Assembly (NCBI RefSeq): GCF_015832195.1 | Contig: NC_052027.1 | Coordinates: forward strand, 4,124,149-4,188,148 | Direction of reading: 5' to 3' | Origin: Motacilla alba alba | Taxonomy: Eukaryota; Chordata; Aves; Passeriformes; Motacillidae | Length of the DNA stretch: 64,000 nucleotides | Part shown: in pieces, positions 11,381-24,579 of the stretch | Layout of the letters: each line of letters opens with the position of its first letter | Numbering within the stretch: the first letter of the stretch is position 1 | Made by a program: the position numbers and the translations under genes | Notes under the pieces: generated by a model | What the model was told of the DNA's origin: nothing | What the model saw: only the letters and a program-made list of their open reading frames with translations | The model's database searches: none

Positions 11381-14300
11381 TACGCCTTTCTGTTATAATT
11401 ATGAAAATTCTCTATTGGAAGATGGTGCTTGCATAACAGCAAGTGTACGGTCTTGCTCGGCAATGTAAGATCATATAGCAAATCCCAATACGTTTTTGTT
11501 CTAATCCTAGAAAATAGCACTCTCGACAATCTTTGTTGTGCGAGTTTCATCCTTTGAAATTTCAAGGATCCATTTTAATGCATTGAATTACCTCTTTAAG
11601 CTGAGGAAATATCAAAGGATTTCACCTCGTCGCTGTCTCTTTGTTTCCTCTTTCCACACATCCCGTGCACGTTCCTTCCCTTGCCTTGCTCCAGGTTTGC
11701 CTCTCCTCCTCCAAACCCCGCTGTCAGACGTGACTCAGCATTGCTTTTTAGGACAGCGAAGCCTGATTTGCTCTGTTTGCTGCTATTTTGGTTGATTCCT
11801 AAAGATGATCCTTAATTGCACTTTGAATCCCCTTCTCCTTTCTCCTACTCCTGCACAATTCAGCAGCCACCAGTAGTGTGTAGGCGAGTGGCCTTCGAAG
11901 GGGTAAGCATGAAGTTTTATCCAAAAAGTACCCTAATGTACTGACAGTTGATCTATAGTTAGTTAGTACATAATTATACCTAAAATACACCCTGTCAGCA
12001 GGATAAATGACGGCTACTGAAAACTCTAAAAGCATGACGGGTGTTCACCCATCTGCAATGACGAGAGCGGAGGGGTTTGTAAGTTGAGAAAGGCTGGTGA
12101 GTTCAGCATGATCTGATTTAGTTAAATCATGCCATATGTTGGGATAGCTCTCTCTAATAGTCGTGCTAACCACAAACACAGGCACAGAGAAGTCATCTGG
12201 TCCACCTGGCTAGTTTGGACTTCCCTCCCCGACGTTATTTCTGCACTTAGCATGGTGGCAGCCCTTGAGCTGCTCATGTGAAGCTGGCTGATTCACAGTT
12301 AATTGTGACATGGTGTAATTTAGTAAATGAGCAGCTGAACATCTGTACGCCTTCCCCCACGGCACATCAAGCCTTACCTTACACAAGGCTTTTAATTTCC
12401 AGTAGTGAGTCCTTTTTCTTTTACTGAACTCATGGATGGCGGGATGGTGCTGCTGGCTGCCTCGCCAGCCTAGGCACAGGGTGCCAGCCGAAGGAGATGG
12501 GTGTTTTGGCATCAGCTGGGGGACATCAAAACACGTTCCTGGAAAAATTCACTACTGGTGGTGGGATGTGGAACCTGAGGTGCTTTCCCTGGCAGGGCAC
12601 TTGCTCCAAAGATACCAGGACTAAAAGAGACCACCTGTGAGTGGGGCAGGGGTCTCCTGGGAAAGCTGTCGGGGTCCTCGTTTTGGATCACGGCAATTCC
12701 AGGCTGGTGCAGCAGGGTGTTTGTCCTTGTGCTGTGGGGAGGCAGCAGCTTTGCTCCTGCTCTCTGTGTTCCCTTGCTGGTCTCTCTCTGGAGCGCGTTT
12801 CATTTTCAAGAGGTAAAATCCTGTCTTTGCGGCGTTTCGTTGTTGCGGAATTCTTCCAAACAGTGTTTGGGGCTTTTTGTTTTGCTTTTAATAATTACAT
12901 GGATAAATGCTCTAAAATTATCCCAGAGCCTGTTTTGGGAAGCTGTTTGTGACAAATAGGTAGAACTTTTATTTATAAACCATGCACGTATGGATAGAAT
13001 GCGTGCTTGAGAATTTTGGGCTAGACCGTGTGATTTGATCACTCACTTAAAACTGATTTTAGCATTGACTCTTCTGCCTGTAAAAGTAAAAATACATTTT
13101 ATAAATTTGTGTTGTGTTTAATTTACATGTCCTTTCATGGCTGTGCCAAGTTCTTTAAGGGCATTTATTCTGCTTCATATAAATAATTGATCAGCCAAGT
13201 TAATTTACTTCTGCCTGACTTGGTCAACCTTAATTAACTGCCCTGGAATAAAGACTGAACTTTTTGTTAGCTTAAAATCTTTCACAAATGTGGCAAAGAA
13301 GGGTTGTATTATGACAACATTTTTGCTCTAGCACTGATCCCAGGGGATAGAAATGCCTAATGATCTTTATGTGCATATATGTATTTGTAAACACCTCCAA
13401 GTACTTACATCTGAAATTTAATCATGGACCTTGAAGAAACTTTGAAACACACAGGCTACGTTGTGAATCTGTAGTCCATGTTAAGTCTGGAAGATTATTT
13501 AAACAGGGATTTTAAGGCCAGAAGACCCCAGGGATGTTTTTTTAAAGGTGTTGATATACTTAAAGATACAGATTGGTAGTTATTGAGGAATCTTAAAAAT
13601 GCCTCACCAGATGCCTCCGTGTATGGTGAAGCATCTAGAGACATCTGAATATCAGTCCCTTAGTTTTTCAGACTTGGAGTGGGTCCTTATTCTGACAGGT
13701 GCTTCAGTCAGTAAATCCTCCCTCATGCTGACATTAAACAATGCTGCTTAGTCTTCAGAAACTATACTGGTAGCAGAATTGCAGCAGTGGCACACTTCAG
13801 CGCCCACCTCCTGCCTACTAATCTCCATGCTTAACCTTGCTCATCTTAATAGGCCAGTGGAGCTGAGATGTGTATCAGCAGCATCTGGTCTTGGCGCTGT
13901 TATGGACTTAATGGACGCATTTTTAATGCATTAGCAAAGAACTTTTTCAGAATTAGGATTCCTTTAGGCTCTTTTTTTTTCTTTACCTCAAAATACCGAC
14001 ACTGGAGTTATCAGATTATTTTGATTCAGGCAAAGTTCACATCTGACCTGTGTTTTCTCAAATTTGACCACATCCTTAAGAAATTGGCTGTCCCCTGCTT
14101 TTCTCCAAGTAATCTGGAAGATTATTAGCTGTTGTCCTCCTGTTGACAGAGTGCCTTCTTTAGATTTCGCTTCACTGAAATTTTACTCCATTACCTTGAA
14201 CATAACATATTCACCAAAGAGATGGGCCCAGCTATAGGGCTTTGACTTTGTGTTTGACTGTGCATCAAAGCTACAAAAAGTTCTGTGCGGATTAAAATGG

Positions 14301-16687
14301 GAATCTGAAGAAACTGATCACTCTCCTGAAATTTTTAAACCGACCTACATTAAGTCAGAACAATTCTTTTATTATATGCTCCTTGATTTCTGGATAAAGT
14401 TTCACAAGCTGTTGTTGGTACTGCAGCCTACCTTTGGTCCCTTCAGAGGGGGAAAACATCTTATGTCACCTTTAGTAATTCAGAGTCATTCTGTATCCCT
14501 CACAACATAAAATACCATAGAATTTTCTATATCTAGAAAAAAGAAAAATACTTACACTGGTAATAACCCACATATTTTAAGTGCTAAAAATGCATTTTTT
14601 CTTTGCAGAATTGACAAGAGAATCATTCTGCTTTGTAGAACACACGAGATGACGTGGGCTCTTCTGCCATTAAATTTCTTAAGTCAGAACCAGGTTTCCT
14701 GCCTGTCGTGGAAGTAGTTGTGGGGTATTATTATTTCTTATAATAAATCATTATGCATAACAGCTTCTCCAGCACCGTGTTGGTTGTATTCAGACCAGAA
14801 TCACGGTTTGTGATACTTCACCTGGAGTTTCAGTTCAGTTCCCACAGAACCTAATTATGTTGCATAAAGTCAACCTTGCTTTGCATTTTTCTTTCACAAT
14901 TTTGAATGACAAACTTCAGTAATAGGCTCCTGTAAGTTCATCTCCTCTGTGCTGGGAAGAGACAATTATCTCAGCCATCCTCAGTGTACGATCACCTGAG
15001 CTCATTTAGGTGTGCTCAAAAAGACAAATAATAATCATTCTTGCAGAAAGCTTTCGCAGGTTGATTTTTCATGACATGACACTTAATGATCAAACCAAAC
15101 TGTGATTATTCATGTCAACTCACATTTGACTTCAGTGATGAAATAAACAGTTTTATCTTTTTTTTCCCCTTGAAATACCAGTTTTCTATCGGAGGTATTT
15201 TAACAAAGTGCTTTTGTTTTGTATAGGCATCTAGTTTTAGGTGTATAGAAGTTGACTGCTTGTAAATTGGTGGTTTTAAAAAGAAATGCTTAAAGATGTT
15301 CACTTCTGCTTTTAAAATAATTTTTAAAAAATTTTAACATGGTCCCTTAGCAAACTCTCTTTCCAGCCTAGTTTCTTTGGTAGCTGCTGCCAGTTCTGCT
15401 GGGATCTGTAGGGTGGTCTCAACCAGTGGAAGGGCCGTAGCCCCTGTGCAGCTGAGCTGGTAACTGGCTGGGGTTCTTCAAAAGGTAAAACAGAGCCTGA
15501 AATTTGTCATGGAAAAGGTTCTCAAGAACTATGATCTTTTTCTAACCAAATACAATAAATAATCCATCTTTTTCTTAGTCCTATAGGTCAGAAAAATGGT
15601 TGCAATTTCTACTGTTTTTTCTATCCTGGACCATTTTGCAGTCCTAGAGACAATAAATAATTTCTTGACCAGTTTGGTTGTGAATTATTTTCTGTGTCCC
15701 GGAGATATTTCGCTCAGAAGGGCAAGCCAACAAATCGTGATCAGGCAGTGATGGATCTGCTCCACAGTGGTGCACATTCTTCTTGCTGCTGTCAGAGCTT
15801 TGTTTGGTGCTTCCTCTGACCCTACTGCTTATTTATCCAGGTTCTCACTTCCCATTTGTTGCATTAGAAGTGCTGGAAAAAGAGATGTGTTTCTTTAATG
15901 TTCTCGCACATGGGTTTTAGTGTTGCTTTCCACCACAGTGGCTTCTGGAGGCACCTTCCACCAATCCTTGAGTGTGTCCTTCCTTCATCAGCTTTAGTCA
16001 ATGAGGTGGGGACATGCCACCCACCATTACTGTCATACTCCAAAACAGTCATAGGCATGAGTTTAACCCTCTAACCTAGTATTCCTGGTGGTCATTGTTG
16101 TCTTCATCTGCTGCTGAGGTAAATCAATGTAGTGCTCCATTTTCTCCAGTTGAGACCAGACTCCAAATTTGAGTGGAAGCAGAAGAAAATTACATCAGTT
16201 CTTTCTTTTTTGATTTGTCATGGGGTAAAAGAGGTGAATCTTTTTTTTTAGCAGTATAGCATATAAAAATTGCACTCATATCTCTGAGTGATTTGGGAGT
16301 TGTCTGTGGATTCTCACTCCTGTGTCTTCTTCCAAAGCAACCTGTGCCATGAAGTCACTGCCTGGTGTGTAATCCAGCCTTGCTTGTTAGATGTAAACAC
16401 TTATTTAGACCTTATCATGCTTATGGGCTTTCCTTACAGTGCTGAAAATGAAAAACACACCATACTTGGTGTGTATCAGAGCAGGATCATGTTAAGATCC
16501 AAAAGCATTTCCTAGTGGTGTTGGAAAAGCTGTAGGTTTGTTTAGATCTCTGGAGCTTTTACAGAGGAGTTGACAGAAGCTTTATAATGAGTCTTCAAGC
16601 CCTTTTGTACCCTGGCATAATTTGAAGATTTAACAAAACAGATTGAAAGAAGTTTCCATAGACCAGCTGAAATTTATTTAAATGTAA

Positions 16688-17539
16688 TCAGAACGTTTGA
16701 ATCTGTCCTGCTACCATCCATGTGCTTGATTTACTGAATTCAAACGGGTTCTTCCTTGAAGATAAAACATCTTCCTTCTGAGGCGAAGTACTCAGCACAG
16801 GGGCATTTGGCTCCCATGTCCATGTGGTTAGTGTGGAGCTGGCAGCGTGCTTGGGACACTCAGTTTGGCTTTCCATACCCCATCTCCTCTGGGTGAGGGG
16901 GAGAGGAGGGATGGGCTGGTGGAAGCCAGACAGGCTAATGGTATTTAAATCGTGGAAGCTGGGGCTTTGCAGGTAGAAATACTTGTAAAACAAGTCATTA
17001 TAATATCTCCGAGTTAGTGCTTTGCAGCTGAAAATCAGCATATGTGCTTTGTGTGGGGAATCTTGAGCACTTGAGATGTTTGCTCCTGAGGCTGTGTAAA
17101 TCCCAGGGGTTCTGGGGTGAGGAGGTGGGTACTCGTCCTCATCCTCATCCTCATTGAAGGCTTGTGACCCACTGACACTGTTGGTAGGCACAGAGTGTGA
17201 AGCACCCAGGGACAGGCTGACACCAAGAGTCAGTAGAGATGGCTGGCTGGAGGGAGCTGTGGCTGCTGAGATGATGCTTAGCCAAATAACACAGGAGGCT
17301 CCTCGCTGTAATGCCATGAGAGCATCCAAATCCATGGCCAAAAACTTGGCCAACAAGAGTAATTCTGTGAGCATTTGTAGCAGTTCTCCTGAAATGAAAA
17401 GTGATGATGGTTCAGCACATCCCAGATTAAGTCTACATTGCTTCAGAGTAATAAAAGGTGCTAATTTGGCACTATCATGGTATAAGCGAAAACCAAAATA
17501 GTGAATGCTCTGCTTCACCTCCATGCCCCTACACAGCAT
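16688..17539 (-). other. Long antisense open reading frame of unknown status (283 codons)
   Basis: The frame starts MLCRGMEVKQ, and an in-frame TGA lies just two codons upstream, so it could not start earlier. It includes an acidic stretch AFNEDEDEDEYPPPHPRT, produced by a small GAGGAT repeat at 17136-17154, and ends in TGA after GQIQTF. I recognise no domain, signal peptide or known family. It lies in FOXP1 intronic DNA, on the opposite strand, about 400 bases before the start exon. It is the longest open frame in the window by about 80 codons, and simple stop-codon statistics put its chance of occurring at roughly one in a hundred per window. I see no promoter, Kozak context, splice sites or poly(A) signal that argue for a gene. 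Chance, an old retrocopy, or an antisense-transcript frame are all possible. I do not call it a gene. Confidence 0.2.
17136..17154 (+). repeat. Short TCCTCA repeat
   Basis: Three copies of TCCTCA occur in tandem. Read on the minus strand they give the alternating Glu/Asp codons inside the long antisense open frame. It is a minor simple repeat. Confidence 0.7.
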
Positions 17540-17889
17540 ATATCACATTTTTGATATTGTCCATCGTATGTTGCCAAGAATGACTCATCCGATTCAAAGG
17601 AAAGCATCCAGATGTAACTAGAGAAATTTAATTATGGATTCTGTGTGTTCGTTCAAAAATATTTTTTTTTCTCTAAGGGAAAAAAGATGTTGAGCAAATA
17701 ATACTATATTTAGAAGAGAGCTAACTTACTAAAATTATAGCTGTACCAACGGATAAATAAACATAAACTAGTAGCATGAACCATTAATGAAAGATAAATC
17801 TATGAAGGAAAATGACATATGTTTACAGTTTTGGCAGGATTTAAAACAGGGCATGTCTCCTTATATACAGCAACTGTTTTAACAGCTGC

Positions 17890-17942
17890 TTTTTTTTTTC
17901 CCCCCCCCTCCCCTCCCCTAAATTATTTCAGGTTTTTGAGTC
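17890..17942 (+). other. FOXP1: Splice acceptor and 5'UTR bases of the FOXP1 start exon
   Basis: A long pyrimidine tract (a T run followed directly by a C run and CCCTCCCCT, 17890-17919) leads to ATTTCAG with AG at 17930-17931. The exon therefore begins at 17932, leaving 11 untranslated bases (GTTTTTGAGTC) before the ATG. The start codon lies in an internal exon, so transcription starts further upstream and at least one 5' untranslated exon must be spliced to this acceptor. The nearly pure T-then-C tract is a strong acceptor and a length-variable homopolymer. Confidence 0.9.
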
Positions 17943-18113
17943 ATGATGCAAGAATCTGGGACTGAGACAAAAAGTAACGGTTCAGCCATTCAGAATGGAG
18001 CGAGCGGTGGCAACCATTTACTAGAGTGCAGCCTGCGGGAAGTGAGATCAAACGGCGAGACACCTTCCGTTGAAATTGGGGCTGCAGATTTAGCACATCT
18101 CCAGCAACAGCAG
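17943..18113 (+). CDS. FOXP1: FOXP1 first coding exon (partial gene)
   Basis: This exon encodes the N-terminus of forkhead box protein P1, a nuclear transcriptional repressor of the FOXP family that dimerises through a zinc finger/leucine zipper and binds DNA through a C-terminal forkhead domain. Only 57 codons lie here. The protein starts [20 protein letters not shown] and ends DLAHLQQQQ, the beginning of the family's glutamine-rich region. I identify it as FOXP1 by recalled sequence: FOXP2 continues MMQESATETISN and FOXP4 starts MMVESASE, neither of which fits. Relative to my memory of human FOXP1, changes such as LREV for LREG and SVEI for AVDI fit an avian orthologue. The ATG at 17943 is used because it opens the conserved MMQES start, 11 bases inside the exon. 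A second ATG follows at once. The exon ends in phase 0 at CAG|GTACTG. The zinc finger, zipper and forkhead domains are encoded outside the window. Confidence 0.96.
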
Positions 18114-18123
18114 GTACTGTAAG
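18114..18123 (+). other. FOXP1: Splice donor of the FOXP1 start exon
   Basis: The coding sequence runs CAG|GTACTGTAAG. The GT at 18114-18115 directly follows the fourth glutamine codon, and an in-frame stop would follow soon if the intron were read through. The phase-0 junction splits the glutamine-rich region, so the rest of that region must be in the next coding exon, which is not in this window. Confidence 0.88.
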
Positions 18124-21100
18124 ATGCATTAAAGTTTCCTACCTACAGGAAAAGCGTGAAGCATTTAACCCCCCCACTCCCAAGCCCTTTGTACTTGCCA
18201 GGCAGAGGATGCTTTTAGGACTCGCCTGTGACATTCTGTGCGTTTTTGCCCGTAGGGGATTGCAGTCAGTCGTAAGTGTAAAGGGAAACCTTGGACTTCT
18301 CTTCCGGGGCTCCTTTTTGTTATCATTCCCTGGAAACACCCAAAGATCAGGGCTTGTTTCCGTTGCCTGAATGTGTTGAGTCTGGTGGCAGCAATTGGGT
18401 GAACTGCTGTGTACAAATAACTGGTTTCCAAAATATGTCACAGGGTGGAAAATTCGCTAACGTTAAGTTTTGTTTTTGCAACAAATTTTAATATAACCTA
18501 GCAACCTCTATCAACAGAATGTTTTCTATTAGTGAGGAAGGCTGCAGAGGTATCTGCTGCACAAAACGTCAGAATAAATAAATAAATACATCCATGTCAG
18601 TGTTCCTCAACTCAGAAGAATCAGAACCAAATTGTGTGTTTTGCCTAGGTATTTTAATTAGTGTATTTTCTGGGAAGTGACCAAATTCACCAGTGTAAAT
18701 TATCCGCATAATATGGTTTGGCTTTTTCTTTTCCCTGATAAAATTCTGAGGCCCTCTGAGGAAATTTTACACCAAAGTGCTGGGCATGTATCATTAATGT
18801 GTTTGGGAACAAAGGCTGCAGCAGAGCCATGGTGAATACACTCACGCCTAACCCTCACTTTCTCTAATGCAATAAGGATTCTTAAAACCTTTTAAGTAAG
18901 CGATTGGCAGCTGGTTAAGACTCCCCTAAGTGTACAGTGATCTTTTTAGCAGGTTGTTGTGGAGAAGAAAAAACCTGTGCTCAAAAACAAAGCAAAGTGA
19001 AGGCTTGAGGAGGAGCAGTGCACCCCGTTTGCCAACCTAAGACAGAAAGCTGCCATAATTAAACAAGTCAGGAAAATGGATGATACTAAATGCACAGACT
19101 TTGGTTGTTTCAATCATTTCGTCCTACAGGTTTTTACTTGAAGTGAGAATACCATCAGTGAGAAAATCACAGCCATGCTGAATTCATTACTGCAGTAGTC
19201 ACACAAAACCATGGATAAAATTTCAATAACTGCAGGCCACAGTTGAGTAAACAGTTGCACTGAAACTTAATTCCTGTTGACTTTTCCCTCATTCTTTGCC
19301 AGGGGCACATTCTGATTCGTAGTGCAAAGACAACAGGGGTTACAGCTTTGATTAATATAGGACAGTAGAAGAGGAGTAAAATATGTTCAACACAAAGGTC
19401 TCATCTTAAAAAAGGCTTAGTATCAAAATGAGTTAATTACACTGTGTTTTCCATAGGAGCACTATGGAATTTTCCAGTGAGGCTTTGTGCAGAGAGAAAC
19501 AGGGAGGGGGGATCATGCAGACATGTGCACACCGTGGACCAGAATGGCTCAGACCTCTGCTCTTTCACCACGAACTAACCCTGTTCCAGGGCTTCTCCAC
19601 AGCCATCCCAAGGCTCAGGATATGCCTCAGATAATGTTGTCCCCTCGCATGTAATGGCTGGTGTCTTTTAGCCGCCCATTCGGTCAATTAAGGAGTGGCA
19701 CCCATTCATTCCCAGTCCTCCAGCCCTCCCCAAACAGTGCCCGGCACAGACCCGAGTGCTCAGGTCTGGGGATGGAATTGCCAGGCTCAGGATTGCTTTC
19801 ACACAGCTCTGATTTTAGCTTGGAGTTTATTTATCCTCTGCCAGTACAGAGAATGTGGTTGGGGATCTTGCTTTTCTCCAAGTTCTTCAAAGACCTTTAT
19901 GTTCTGTGTTTGAATTCTGCTGTTAATTGGTTGTGATGACTAACTTCTCCATGGAGTTTATCTTTTATAAAGCAAGTTGATTGCAAAGTTTAAAACAGTT
20001 ATTAAATAAAAAAACGACCAACAAACCCAATCCTGATAACAATAAGAGGGTAATCAGAGCTAGCATAAAAATATCAACCTTGGTGTTTGGAAAACATTTT
20101 TAAATGCTGAAAAGAAGAAAACCCCGTTGTTTTCAGACAGCTAATGCAAGCATTTACAGATACACATACAACATGGAGCATAATGTTTAGATGTTTCTCC
20201 GTATACAACATATGCTCTCAGGTCACTTAACAGAATGCGTTCTACAAAACACTCCTTCAATACAAATGAATGAGTTCTGAATTAAACAGCTATTTCTTAA
20301 GAGCATTTCATTCAAATCTTTTCATTTTGCCACCTGGCACTTGTTTTGTCTGAAAAAAAAACATAAAAAAAATCAGTGGTGGGTAGTTTGAGCTTTGCTG
20401 CTGTGGTTAGTTGTGTGTTCCCATGATGAGCGTGGCAGAACAGTAAAACCTGCATGTAAAATGGCTTTTGCAAGCATCTCTGCTGAATTTAGGGTCACAT
20501 TTTTGGTGACATTTATGAATTTATTCGGACTAATAGCTTTGTTAGTATGAGAGAGGGAAACAGGAATACTTGAGGGTTTTTTAAGGAAGTTTTAATGGGT
20601 TTACAGACTTGTAAATATTTTACCATGGAAAAATATGGAGCACCACAGATGTTCTTGTGTTTGCAGGAGAAGTGTATGGTGTGATCACTATGGCTGTGAG
20701 TACACGGAGGACTTGTAGGACAAGTTTTATGCTTCCCATGTCATGTTAGGGTGATTCTGCCATGCAAGGAGACAGAGAGTGATGTGATGCTCGATTATTT
20801 TAGCATTAGTAATCTCATAAAATGTACTGTTAAGCTGGGAGTAGCAAATGTGGGGATGAGTTCTGCTATTTATAATAAAGCCAAGTAACTCCAACTGATG
20901 TTTATATTGGTGAAGTAAGAAAGGCAAAGCAATACAAGTGACTCTTCAGGGACAGTATGTCTGTGGAAGAGTTGGGTAAAAGTAGAAATGCATATAGAAG
21001 TCACCCTCAGAACCAAAGTATAAGGGAAAGAGAACTTTTTCTCGCAGTATTTTGGCACCTGCTGGGAGTGAGAGAAGTGGCCTTCCCACTGCTGCTGATT

Positions 21101-22859
21101 CCACAGGAGCCAGAGGTCAGCATCCCAAGGCAATGATTGTCAGGATGTGGCGGAACGGGCAGGGGTTTGGTGACCTGCTTATAAAGTCTGGGGCAGGCAC
21201 GAAGGTTACCTGGATCATTGTACTTCCTAAAGAGATGAAGCAGGGGTTTGGTGTGGGGTCAGGTAGTGGGGCTCAGGAGCTTTGTCCCAGAGTTTCCACG
21301 GAGGCAGCACCAAGTGACAGAACAGAAAACCTGGGAACAGAGTACCAGGCAGAGTCTGGCAACACCTGTTGGCTCTGAGGCATCATGAAGAACATCTGGT
21401 AGGTGCAGAATGGTGTTAGAGTGACCCACAAGCTGAAGGTCAGGCTGGGCGAGGGAAGCTTGGGCAGAAGGGATGTAATGATGGGGTGACTCCTTCCTAC
21501 CAAGCAATAATAAATAAAGACTCATAGGGACAAACTGCCTTTTAATGTTCATGATCACAGCTGTAGTTGCTTCAGTGGTTTCTGACATCTACTCAAATAG
21601 AAGGTTTGATGCCTCAGTCCTAGACAGTTCTTTCTTTTTTTTTTTTTTTAAGTTTATAAAATAAATATTATTTATTGCATTTTATTTTTATCCTCAGGAC
21701 TATTCATTAAAGTGTTCTTCACGTTATTAGCAGCGAAACAAGACTATGAATTGAACAAAGAGAATTATTACAAAGTTGAATCCTGATGCATAGCAGTAAG
21801 ACACCAAGTGCTGTGTTGCATGGTGGCAGAAATACAAACCTCTCCACATCAATAGCCGGATCCACTTTGATACTGTAACTTCAAGTACTGCCCCACGAGT
21901 ATAAAACTCAGTATCTTTGTCTAATCCAGAAAGCTTTTGAACTTTGAGGAGGTATGACTTTAATAGTAATTTGTTGACAGATTAGCTGCAGAGATTGCAA
22001 AGGGTTTATTCTGCAGAACTGGCAGGCTCCTATCAGTGTTCTCTTAAGGAAAAAAACACACACTGCTGTTTTGCAATTGCTTGCATTTATTGACAAGCTG
22101 CGCTGAGCAGGCAGAATCGGAATGTTTGGATAATGTAAACCTATAGCTTGTCTGATGGAGTGTAGTGTACTTTTAGGTAGTGCATAGATTGCTTGATAAA
22201 AAGGGTTACAAGGTGGCCGTGTTTATGACAAACTGGAATAGAAATACAAACGCAACTGGTATGTGGGGAAAGAAGGAGGAGGTTTATGTAAAGAATTGTG
22301 GGGAAGTTTCTTTTCTTCACTTCGTCTTTGAGCTGTACTATACTGTAATTATGAAGTGTCAGTTTAATCTTTCTGAAGAATTTAGATAAATACTAGTTTT
22401 GCCATGTGTCCACCAAGTAAGGAAAGAAAAGGGTTTTCCTGTTATATCCTGGTTTGTGCTTTTCTTCCAGTAAATATCTACAAGTGAAAAATGCAATTTT
22501 GTTAATATATTAAAGAAGGCTCGATAGACAAAAGAAATTTGGACTAGATTCTGCTCTGTGCCCAAGTCAATACCTGCACTTGGGCTGTTTGTGCTATCCG
22601 TGTGAAGATGCCACAGTTGGGCCCTTTGGCAGAGGTTGTTTCATGAAATGTTGAGATGTGAAGTGTTAGATTGAGGGAATCGAACTCCAGAGGGAATATG
22701 TGGGTTCTTCATGTTTTGTTGATGTTCAAAGACAAGGAAAATGTACAAGAAAGGGGGGATTTGGTGTATTGTTGAGAGGCTGTTTTAATTGGGCAGATCA
22801 AAAAGAAAATTTGACTAAAAGAAATCTGAATATATCGCAGTGTAAATGAAAGAAATGCC

Positions 22860-22878
22860 TTTTTTTTTTTTTTTTTTT
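22860..22878 (+). repeat. Poly(T) run, 19 bases
   Basis: An uninterrupted T run. It may be the remnant of a minus-strand poly(A) tail, but I see no recognisable retroelement next to it. Its length is likely variable. Confidence 0.85.
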
Positions 22879-24548
22879 GAATTGGTGAGTTTCATGTTAT
22901 TTTGCAAACCCGTGAGGAGAGGTTACAGACCACATCAGGAGTTTTACAGTCCCATTGATCATGATGTGGACTTATCTCTGTAGAGCAAAACTGCTAAATT
23001 AGATCCAAGATAAAGTCTTTGTTTCATATTGACATAACTGGGTTAGACCAAAATTGTTTGTTAGACTTTAAGGGAGCGTCCGTGTTGAGTCATTTTGTCC
23101 AAAGAGACATAAAGCCTAATTATTAAACTGCTGTTGCTATTGAAGGAGCCATTTGAAAGTATAGATTAAACTCCATGCAGGCTATTGGATTGTGTCTGAT
23201 TTTGTATTGTAGTACCCTCATAATTGAGGATTACAACATGGTGAAAAGATGACTGCATTTGTAGAGCTTCTGCTGTTTCATCAGAGATGGTGAAAAACAA
23301 CTTTATGCTCCCAGTAACTTTGTGGTTTTTATCATTCAGACTTTCCCCCCAAGTTCTGCCATCTCCCAGCATTGAACGGAAGGTGACATGATGTCTTTTT
23401 AGTCATTCAAATCTAATAACTTTTAATCTGAAGGTTAAGTAGTGAGATATAAACTAAGAGACGATAATATCAATTTTATGTTCACTGAAGGGCACAATAT
23501 TCCTCTTTCTAGTAGAGGGAAAATTGTGCGTAAAATGTCTTTTGCTTTTCAATGGAAAAGCTGTGGCTCTGAGAGCTTAGGAATGAAGCAGCATTGGAAA
23601 AATTAAATAAGTTTTAACATAGGCTGGCTACCTTGCCTGGGTTTTAGAATCAATGATTTTTTTCCTTAATAATTCAATTTCTAGATCAGTTGTCAATGAA
23701 CCATGCTGAGAACATTCATGCAGCATTCTCTATCCTCACTATTGCTAATGTCTTTGTTACAACTACTTATTGACACCAACAAGCCCTAAATTTTCTCTAA
23801 CTGTTGAAGGGTAAGGGGAAACTACTACTTAGTTGCACTTGCTGAGATTGTTTTCTCTTTGTCTTGGTTTTGTTTTATTTTGCTTTTGAGGTCTTTGATA
23901 AATAACTGCATCAACCAGAGTCCTCAGAGCACCTTGACATTGGCACCTAGAGCTCTGCTGTTGTGTGTGCAGGTACAAGCATGGACATGCAGAAGCTGGG
24001 TCATTAGACATGTAATCACCTGGGTTATGTGCACATCCAAATCCAGAAGTCCTCTGTAGGCTGCCCATGTCTATTTCTGTATTTATTTATTGTTTTACAA
24101 TAGCTGCTTTTACTTCACCTGGTAAATTAGGATCAGGCAGTAATCGTTTAGGTTTCTGTGGGCTCTTTGAAGGGATGGAGCTTCTGAAATGTGTTTGCTG
24201 GGTTGATTTTTAGCCTTGCATCTCTGTGAAAATTCAGCAGTGGTGTGTTTGTTCCCAGCTGTTTTCGTAGGTGTGCACTCTCCCCTTATATTTGCTTATG
24301 CTTACTCATAAGCAGTAAAGTTCCACAGTCAGGAGTGCTGTTTAGGGAAAGTCTGCAAAGGAATGCTTTAAAGCTGTTAGCCAGCACGTGTATACACTGC
24401 AAAAGGCTTCCAGCAAGCATCAGATATGAATTAAAAGTCTGTTTCAAGTGATTGATGTTATTCAGATTATTAAAGACTGTTCCTCCTCCAGTGATCTTCA
24501 TACTTTAAGGGTTGTTTTATAAGTGGTGCAACCACTTATTTGTAGCAA

Positions 24549-24575
<27 letters not shown>
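24549..24575. repeat. (AT)n microsatellite
   Basis: A perfect AT dinucleotide repeat of 27 bases (13.5 units) inside the FOXP1 intron. It is probably polymorphic in length. Confidence 0.95.

Positions 24576-24579
<4 letters not shown>

Larger units (their letters stand above)
1..17931 (+). other. FOXP1: FOXP1 upstream (5'UTR-side) intronic DNA
   Basis: This is everything before the start exon. I find no coding exon here. Open frames up to 186 codons (for example 1899-2459) have no recognisable domain and lie in locally GC-richer DNA where chance frames are expected. Short non-coding 5' exons of FOXP1 could be hidden here and cannot be called from sequence alone. Sub-regions worth separate entries are the CpG island at 660-1080, the forkhead cluster at 7172-7556, the AT-rich block at 10960-11380 and the antisense frame at 16688-17539. 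The remainder is AT-rich intron with scattered T-rich tracts (for example 5741-5767) and no recognisable repeat family. Confidence 0.7.
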
